Origin: Mariannaea sp. PMI_226
Lineage: Eukaryota > Ascomycota > Sordariomycetes > Hypocreales > Nectriaceae
Direction: 5' to 3'
DNA length: 64,000 bases
Assembly (NCBI GenBank): GCA_024336345.1
Contig: JANFOG010000005.1
Coordinates: 372,001-436,000, forward strand
Of the stretch, positions 56,580 through 64,000 are shown one piece after another (the stretch's first letter is position 1; every line of letters begins with the position of its first letter). The position numbers and the translations under genes were made by a program. Below the pieces are notes generated by a model. It ran no database searches. It saw only the letters and a list, made by a program, of their open reading frames with translations, and was not told the DNA's origin.

Positions 56580-57350
56580 ATGGCTTTCGTCAATACCACA
56601 AGCTATCTCGAGGCACCTATGCAAGAATGGCTGGCGGACTTCCAGGTTAACCCCACATCACTGTCATCCACCAGCACCGTAAGCATCCGCCGTCTTTGTT
56701 TCTTCTTCATGGTTACTTCTTTTACAATCACTGACAGGACCATCTTTTGGCAGATTGATCCATCAAACCCGAAAAATGAGCTGACCTCGTGCGATCTTTC
56801 GGACGGACTGTTCAGCTTAATGCCATGTTCAAATTTCGATCTGGATTCTAGTATCACACACTCCGTCATCAACGAACTCATCCAGCCCGTGTGGCAACAT
56901 GAGACTTATACAACACCCACTACCGTTCCACTCTTGGATAGTCCTTCGCCGCATACCTTCGCTGATCTAGCAACAACGAACTCATGCTCGCCAATTACTC
57001 CTGAACCTCACACTGGTGCGACACTGTTTAATAGTATTAAGATCAATTACCAACATCGGCAAACCAGCAAATGCATCTCGCCGAAAAATAAAGGTACAAC
57101 TCGGCTGCAAAATCGAATATCTGCCTCAAAATGTCGTCAAAAGAAGAAGAAGCAAGCCCAGGAGCTGGAAGAAAAGCTACAACAGCTTCAGTCTCAGCAG
57201 TCTAGTTTACAAACTAAGCTCAATGAGTTGAGGGAGGAGGCGGTCCAAGTGAGGCATCTTCTGATGATCCACTCGTCGTGTAACAACCGCGAAATCGACG
57301 AATGGGTTAAGTCAAAAGCTGCGAACTTCGTACAAGGCATCTCGCCGTGA
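56580..57350 (+). CDS. bZIP transcription factor (ATF/CREB-like)
   Basis: Nuclear leucine-zipper regulator. A phase-0 intron of 75 nt (56679-56753, GTAAGC ... GGCAG) is likely although the frame stays open through it; retaining it would insert 25 mostly hydrophobic, out-of-place residues. Without it the protein is 231 aa. The basic region RLQNRISASKCRQKKKKQ fits N-x3-(A/S)-x2-(C/S)-R, and the zipper continues LEEKLQQLQSQQSSLQTKL with a heptad pattern. The C-terminal tail (SSCNNREIDEWV) resembles stress-type fungal ATF proteins. The N-terminal half is acidic and Ser/Thr-rich, probably an activation region. A TATA box precedes it. Target genes are unknown; stress response is inferred from the class. 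Confidence 0.88.
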   Translation: MAFVNTTSYLEAPMQEWLADFQVNPTSLSSTSTVSIRRLCFFFMVTSFTITDRTIFWQIDPSNPKNELTSCDLSDGLFSLMPCSNFDLDSSITHSVINELIQPVWQHETYTTPTTVPLLDSPSPHTFADLATTNSCSPITPEPHTGATLFNSIKINYQHRQTSKCISPKNKGTTRLQNRISASKCRQKKKKQAQELEEKLQQLQSQQSSLQTKLNELREEAVQVRHLLMIHSSCNNREIDEWVKSKAANFVQGISP

Positions 57351-57799
57351 ACTTGAATAAAGCGATTTGTTTATCTTGCAGGAGAATCATAGCCTCAAAG
57401 AACTGTATCATGGATGAATGTCACTGTGATCACCTAGTGAAGATTCAGGGATGTAAGCCAGGACCTTTGCAATCCCCGATAATTGCTCAAGTACCTATGT
57501 GCAACAGTTTAATCCATTCCCAAAGGATACACCAAATGGCAAAAGGGTTGATATCGGTGGAGAGCAATAGGGCTTTAGGTGGTTTCAGGTACATGTGTGC
57601 TCCTGTCTGGTACTTCTTTTGTGTTACTTGCTAACGCCTTCCCAGTCATTCCCGACCTTACCCGCGGGTCTCCTTCTCGTGTATTTTAACGGGTAGGTTT
57701 GCTATGCCCTTTATATCGTAGGCCGGGCACACATCATAAGATCCGCCACTGTGGTCGTTATACCTGCTGCTCATAGGAACACTCCCGTTCAAGCATAAG
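57351..57799. other. intergenic
   Basis: 3' flanks of the convergent bZIP gene and the small gene to its right. Nothing is seen. Confidence 0.45.
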
Positions 57800-58081
57800 T
57801 TAAGTATCCTTTTGAACTGCTCCATGGGTCGAACCGCTTAGAAGCAGATCTCTGTCCAAGTTGGGTATATTGACATCAATCTTTTCTGTATTAGTAATGG
57901 CCTCTGGACCAACAGTCTCAGTTTTCTGTGCATCGCGTTCTGTTTTGCTCTTGGCAGCTTCAGCGTAGCCCAAAACCTTAGGATTCCGTCTTCTAGTTTT
58001 ATGAATGCCCTAGGACAATGCAGGCATGAGCACATGAAAAGAAACCCCACTACACTGGATAAGTACATCGGCAGTTCTCAT
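57800..58081 (-). CDS. small hypothetical protein, two exons
   Basis: Exons 58067-58081 and 57800-58009 join in phase through a 57-nt intron (GTACTT ... TCCTAG), giving 74 aa. The product is charged and hydrophilic (HKTRRRNPKVLGYAEAAKSK, then a stretch rich in Glu, Thr and Asn), unlike random translation of this AT-rich DNA. No signal peptide or membrane span. I do not recognise a family. A different minus-strand frame (57838-58068) overlaps but ignores the splice site and looks less protein-like. Confidence 0.42.
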
Positions 58082-59231
58082 TCCAATGATAATAGGAGCA
58101 TATCACGAGCCTTGCGCAAAATTAAGGAGGATGGAACGAGACGGGCTTCTGCTAACCGATGACGAATGACTGATAATAGCGCTCATAGCCTGGCTTTGTG
58201 ATAAACCCTACGACACGAGCCAACTATTTAACCTTGAAGAAGTATTGTAAGCTTTGGGCCCCCAAAGCAAGGAAACAAAGACATGTTAGTGGCGAGGTGG
58301 GCAAGAGGGTAGCAGTGTAGGTGCCCGTCCCTGGTCCCTCCCCCAATCTCAACATTAAAGTCAAGATAATTCATTTTCGTATACTTTACAGCTTCACTCT
58401 CAACCAGGAGATCAGGATTAATTCAAACGCCAGGTTCTACCTTAACCTGCGCTCACGTGCTCAAGAGCTGTCAGTAGAGGAGTCCTGCAGAAGTGTCTAA
58501 TAGTTTTGACAAGAGTCTAGATACGTAAGAACGAAATGTGCCTCCTGACCTCTGCACTATATCACCATAATTACGCTGATTTTCGACCTTGATACACGGT
58601 CAGGAATTCAACCCCCTACTGTAAGAAGGCCACTCAATCTAACAAGTAATATTGCTGATGATACAATCGGGACAACGACTATCCCTCAACATGAGATTGA
58701 TGTGAACCCAAGTACCATATATACAAGGCCAACTATCTAGCCTGGTGTAGGGCATATGCAAGATCATTCATTGCAGGGAGGGCCGCAGCCACTCGCAAGG
58801 TTATCTTTGAGTTCGATCAACATGTGATTGTGAGTGATTAATCCAAAGAGGTTAAATTCAAAGATCTTCATTGGAGTCATACATCAATGATTTCAATCAG
58901 GAGTGTTTTAGAGTTTGGATAATATGCACTGAAGCCATTCATTAACTGACTTGCCATTCATTTTATAACAAACCTATTCCCTCTTGAATAGACTAAGATT
59001 ACTTGCACCTCTTTAATCAAATATAGCTTCCCCGACGCTATCTATTTCCTCCTCTTGAGATCCTTTGACAATTGTCCTGGTTCCAATGAGCAGAAGCTGG
59101 GCATTGGCGTATTCAAGGTGTGCGGGCTTCGACGGCACCCAGCGCAAGCATCGGAACTCCTTCCAGATCCTACTTCCATTGAAAATTAGCGGGCTTCAAT
59201 GTAAAATATTCATACATGGTATAAGTCTTTC
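58082..59231. other. intergenic
   Basis: No supported gene. A CACGTG lies near 58455. Short open frames only. Confidence 0.4.
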
Positions 59232-60009
59232 TTACTCTTCAGAAAAGTTAGGTCCTGACGAAACTTGTGTATTAACAGGGCCTTGGTACGTCGGGTTTTT
59301 AGTAAACATAATAAAACTTCCATGATCTACTAAACCTATGAGTTTTCGAGAATCTACCAGCTCAGATGACGGCGTTATCATGTAAGTTAATCGAGTTGCA
59401 CCTTGTGCTGTGGTAATAGTGTAAATTCCTCGGCCAACTTGCTTGGCGGCTGGAACATAATGTAATCCAGACCCCTTGGTCGCATACTCGGGGGAGGCTG
59501 AGAGGTCGGCTTTGATGTCATTCTCTGACTCATTTGCCTTGTTGACAAACACCATGAACCGTTCTCCTTTTCTGGGTAGTCTTTTTTTCGGCAAAATGAG
59601 GACTCTGGAAGTGCTTGTGCTGCCGACGTAATCTTGTAGCGATCGCCCAAGCTGCGCAATGGGTCGAAGAACTATATAGGTTCTCGATATGCTATCAATA
59701 TTGTCGGGCATATCAATTCCCACGCGGCCACGTATGAAGAACAATATGGCTCCCGCCTCGAGGATGCTGGTCACATTCTTGGTCCCACCGTCTGAGCTCC
59801 GAACGAGAGGCACTGCACTTGACGTGTGGCCGTCGGACTAGAAGCATTGATCATCTGCCTGCACCATCAGGTTCTGTATTGTATATTACCTGGGCATGGT
59901 CATTTGAGATGTTAGGGGACTGTTGTTTCTGATTATTTTTAGCTGTCTCGCCAGATCCCAGTTGGTCTTCCATATGAGAATATCTGGCCGTCGAATCCAT
60001 CCAGTTCAT
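59232..60009 (-). CDS. unknown protein, possibly conserved
   Basis: Exons 59890-60009 and 59232-59837 join in phase 0 through a 52-nt intron, giving 241 aa with an ATG at 60009. The N-terminal 50 residues are polar and probably disordered. The remaining region has a globular alternation of strands: AGAILFFIRGRVG, TYIVLRPIAQLG, RVLILPKKRLPRKGERFMVFV, GRGIYTITT, LTYMITP and GSFIMFTKNPTYQGP. The layout resembles a family of uncharacterised proteins that I associate with both fungi and bacteria, but I cannot name it. No catalytic motif is evident. A single exon for nearly all the domain would fit a transferred gene; that is speculation. Confidence 0.65.
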
Positions 60010-62494
60010 AGTTTGAGGGTTAACGGAATGCCTCGCGTAACATATTATGGATGCAACAAGTCATTCATATGAATGCTGGCTGGTGCGGTTGTTTGTTTCG
60101 GAGAGTCCTTGCTGGACTGCTATCTTAACATCACATGGAGTCATTCTATAACATAACAAACCCTACAGTCGACGGATTTGCGAGCGTACATCCATATCTA
60201 GATTTATTGTACAAGCTCATAAGTTAGGTTTTCGCCAAAGTAATTCAATCTCACGTTATTTAAGATTTAGGGTTAGTGTGTGGATGTGTGGATGCCACTG
60301 GGATTCATGGTGGTAAGGAGTTTCACTACTCCCTTTAGGGAAGTGGGAGAGGTTCATCAAACAGCCAATAAAATAGGAGCTTAAATTGGGTTTGTGTATA
60401 TGTAGCGGAGATCGAAATGGGGCGTTTTAGCGGCCACCCAAACGGCAGTATGAAAAGTGAATATACAGTCACCCTAGAGCCACTGTAGGATATCATGGCG
60501 AGAACATGAGATATGTCACCAGCATCCTTTATGGTTGCGACTACTTCCATCTAGTTGTCATATCACGAAGCAAACTTTTAGGTAGCATATTTAAAAACTA
60601 CATCATCATTGGCGTATTGATAGTTGTCGGATGACGTGCCCAGATTAGTTGCGCTCTGACTTGAATGGCCATTTGTAACGTAATTCACGCGTAATTGAGG
60701 TGCAAAACATATGCCAAAATAAGGCTATTCAATTACTTAGGTCGCAATGTATTCAAATTGATGCTCTTACGATGTTATTGTTTTGTGTATAGCTTGAAGC
60801 GGATTTTCTGCCAATATATCCAAAGCCATTAGTCATTCGGTCTAGACCGACCTCTCGGTCCAACAATAGTGAAATCAGCGAAGGTTGAGAAGCTGTAAGA
60901 CTACTATTCCCGTGTTGGCTTGTCTACCGCCGTCCTCCTCGAGTTGAATGCGTACAAAGCGGGACATGCAGCCCCTCTCATACTCCGTATTGCAATATTA
61001 CAATGGAAATAGTAGCACCACTGGTTCGTACCACAATCATACTAAAGTAATGTTAAGTGACAAAGTCGGATGAACTGGCGTGATGACTTGAACGCTACTC
61101 CCCAATGCTCGTACCACCTGTGTTGTCTTACCTCTTGTCAATATCTTAAGGTTTAGCTTGCAGGTAAATGGCGTATAGGAACCCGCAAAATGATATGAGT
61201 GACACAGGTAGCCATCAGTAACCAAAAGTGCACGCGACACCACTTGCGACACCACTTGGACGGCTGCTTTTAAACATCCCCTAAGATGTACGTCGGCATG
61301 AGCAATAGTATTAGTTTTCCATGATTGTTGAAATTCGGATATTGATTCCTTTAATTGACGTCTTGCCACTAGTACACTAACATTAGATCATTAGGATTCC
61401 TAGGAGCTATCTAGCGAATGATTCCAACGTGTACTCAATAGATAGTAAACCTTATTCCCAGGAGATAAACTAGTCATGATAGTTTTGTAGCAACGGAAAT
61501 GATTAGATATAATATATCATTATTACGGTCTAATCGCTTCCCAAGGAATAAACCAGCTCGCAATAGGTTTATATTGGCAAACCGGTCGGGTGGTTAGATT
61601 GATCAATAGCGGGAGTATTATGTTTAGGTATTACATCGCGTAATATATACATAGACTGTGGTAACCAAGCTATATCGTAAGCCAAATAGCTACATAGACT
61701 ATATAATGGTACTGATTGTGGGGTATACACTCGCTATTGAAAAGGGTTCGCGAAGGTTTGATGTCGAATTTGAGCGAACTCTGTTGGTAGTTGGCAGCGG
61801 TTTGAGGTCGAACCCTGACGAACTCATGTTGATTAGTTGGAAATTTGTGGGGGTATTTACAGGTGATCTCAGGCAGATCAGGCCTTGACACAATATATTG
61901 GCGTCTATCTGTGATGGCCTCTACTTATGGCCAGAGCTCTAACTGACATGCACTGTCATGGCAGGATGCTGCGCCCTCAACTCAAAGCATCTCAAGCTCT
62001 ATTCTAGACTACTGACGTGAAAATGGAAGGATACATAATAGATATAAGGATGAAAGTCAGTTACACGCTTAGCGTCCCCGTCAAGCCGGGCTTACTGTTA
62101 TACCACCTCCAGTATAGAATATAACCTTCCAAATGATGATGCTGAAAATGACAGGCTACGTATACTTATGCATCTTGAGACTCTACTTACGTATTAATAC
62201 TTCAGGGCAAACTTATAGCATCATTTGTTTCTCCTTACCTTCCATGATCAACTCGGCCTTGCGCCGCCGAATGAGGGCAAATTAAAGGCCAACCGAGTCC
62301 TTAATATAGGCACCGGGACAGCAATCTAGGCCATGGACTACGATCATCCGGCATCTAAGGTGAAAAGGTTGCCTTCAAGTAACATATTGTACTTATCATT
62401 AGTTCAATTTTAGGTTTTCGGTATCGACCTCTCTCCTATTCAACCGGAAGTGTAAGATTTCGGTTTTTTTTTTAGTTTTTATTAATATAAGCTA
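60010..62494. other. intergenic, 2.5 kb without supported gene
   Basis: The longest open frame (61037-61369 minus, 110 codons) starts plausibly but has no domain. A 13-bp near-tandem duplication occurs at about 61232-61260. One TACTCCGTA nonamer is at 60981-60989. Confidence 0.4.
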
Positions 62495-63019
62495 ATGGCT
62501 GCTGAAAATGCCCCCAAATATCCAATGTATTACTGATGATGCTCCCCTCAGGGAAGACCATCAGCTTCAAAAATGGCTTGAGCTTCTTAATGATGCAGTC
62601 ATCGAGTTTGGCCGAGCATATGAAGGTATTGATAACTTCAAAGGGATGTTGAGTGAAACAGGCTCCCGTTGACATCGTTGACACCCGTTACAAGTGGCAG
62701 TCAAATCACTGGGCCAAGGACCAAAATTTGAAGGAACTTGGGGCATGGCATAATGAAACATAATGAGAACATGGCGACTGCTCTTGAGTCACTTACATTG
62801 GCTCTTTTTATGAGAGTCCATGGATGGACCGGCGAAGAGGTCAGAGACTTTCTCGCCGGGGTGAACAAGGACTTGAAAAAATTGAACATTCATGCTTATT
62901 GGCCAATCTTACTGAATGTAAGCACTTCCTTTTCATACACTTCTACCTTTCGCAACTGCTTCCATAGCTGCTCGGTCCATGCACGGAAGCCTGAAGCCAA
63001 AGTCTACATTCGGAATTAG
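62495..63019 (+). pseudogene. LaeA-like SAM methyltransferase, 3' remnant
   Basis: Three frames together encode the C-terminal third of a fungal LaeA/TAM-type class I methyltransferase: ITDDAPLREDHQLQKWLELL, then VDTRYKWQSNHWAKD, then LTLALFMRVHGWTGEEV and NIHAYWPIL. A 50-nt intron-like gap (GTAAGC ... CATAG) precedes the final HARKPEAK block. Frameshifts fall near 62529, at about 62662 beside a tandem CGTTGACA pair, and at about 62753 where CATAATGAAA is partly duplicated. The SAM-binding N-terminal domain is missing. It is clearly not functional. Related enzymes regulate or tailor secondary metabolism. Confidence 0.7.
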
Positions 63020-64000
63020 TTTCATGGTTCTGAGTATCACTCAAAATGTGTTGGGGTTTCTCTGGAGAGCTTCTTATCAAATGGGGCTTGGCATATATCC
63101 GTTCTCCACCTGACCATGTTGAGACGAATGTCACAATATAGTTGCTATGGCAGTAGGCATACCAAGATGTGGGAAACAGGAGGTTTGCAATTGAACTCAG
63201 GCTTTCCACTGCTCTAGACCGCCTTGGGGCGCTCTTATTTTAGCTGGAACTGAAGGGGTCAAGAATAATGCTAGGAGGTAATCCAATGATAACTTTATCA
63301 AATTGGTGGTATGGAACGTCTAAGAGAAATGCCTGGGTCATCGCTGTGAACTGAGTGAGCATTTTAAAATGCCGAATTATTATCGTGTATCGTTCCGTAA
63401 GCTATAATTTTTATCGATTTATTCTCTTCGCTGTGGGACCAATGTCATGTCGGTGTGAAGCTGCACTGAAGTGGCCATAACCTGAAAGCGAGTTTCGGAG
63501 TGTGTAGCATGTTGTTATCAACTCACCAACAAGTGTCTTTTCCTTCGACAAAACGAATACTATTCCTTTATTATATCCTATCTGAGTATTATTGAATTCA
63601 AGTTCTTAAACGTAGAAGCCTGCTATTGCCCATGCTCCCGACAAACCCGCGTATTGTTTGGTGGCAGTGAACTGAGATATGTTGTTGAACGCACATGTGT
63701 CGGGCGGAGCCTACCCTAGAGGAAAAGCCCGTTGCCCGTTCAACGGGAAGGAGGCTTGGGGAACGCTTGGGAATAATAATTAGTAAATTAGCTGTACGAA
63801 TACTCGAATGTCCCCTATCAGTGCTATCACTGTATCTCATAGCGTCAGGCGCCCCGTGACACCACTGCTTACATATGTCTTCATCTACCCTACATCACCA
63901 CCAATGAGCGTCGCGAGCATATTACGAAATACCCAGGGAAATGAGAAACTTCACCTCCGTTCACTATAATAAATGGGATAATTGCTACTAGAGAGCCTTT
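63020..64000. other. intergenic to window edge
   Basis: Only short open frames (for example 63598-63840 minus) without domains. No element recognised. Confidence 0.4.

Overview
The window looks like nuclear DNA of a filamentous ascomycete (Pezizomycotina). Introns are short (about 45-85 nt), GT-AG, with CTAAC/CTTAC-like branch sites. It encodes a Zn2Cys6 regulator with a fungal middle-homology region, fungal BTB and RING-H2 proteins, mannitol-1-phosphate 5-dehydrogenase, and a Ty1/copia element whose primer site matches initiator tRNA-Met. I cannot name the species. No rRNA, convincing tRNA or CRISPR array was seen.

Left third (1.1-22.9 kb): an unusually coherent set of carbon-metabolism genes. 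In order these are alcohol dehydrogenase, a membrane RING-H2 protein, mannitol-1-phosphate 5-dehydrogenase, a small unknown protein, a glycogen-targeting PP1 regulatory subunit (CBM21), a bHLH regulator with an SREBP-like tyrosine, an internally duplicated unknown protein, an L-lactate dehydrogenase-like enzyme, a bacterial-type PEP synthase, pyruvate decarboxylase and a diverged sarcosine-oxidase-like flavoprotein. Five enzymes act at or next to pyruvate, or reoxidise NADH. The set could run as fermentation (ethanol, lactate-type product, mannitol, fed by glycogen). It could also run in reverse, from a 2-hydroxyacid through pyruvate and PEP to mannitol and glycogen. This is the best candidate for an undescribed system.

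Middle (25-37.6 kb): a short-chain dehydrogenase and a Zn2Cys6 regulator are convergent, with 11 bp between their stop codons. Each has its own array of TGCGG half-sites spaced about one helical turn apart, which suggests a small self-regulated module. Further right are a CCC1/VIT1-type metal transporter with an odd in-frame insertion, an orphan kinesin-light-chain-type TPR protein, a second RING-H2 gene paralogous to the first, and a BTB protein.

Right half (37.6-64 kb): gene-poor and relic-rich. It holds a decayed CBM21 fragment, a host gene split by a young intact copia element (249-bp LTRs identical by eye, 5-bp target duplication, 1605-codon open polyprotein), a small heat-shock protein, an ATF/CREB-type bZIP, a small two-exon gene, an unrecognised two-exon protein, and a frameshifted LaeA-like methyltransferase remnant.

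Exon boundaries were assigned by hand from splice signals, reading-frame phase and family conservation. All functional statements are inferences from visible motifs.
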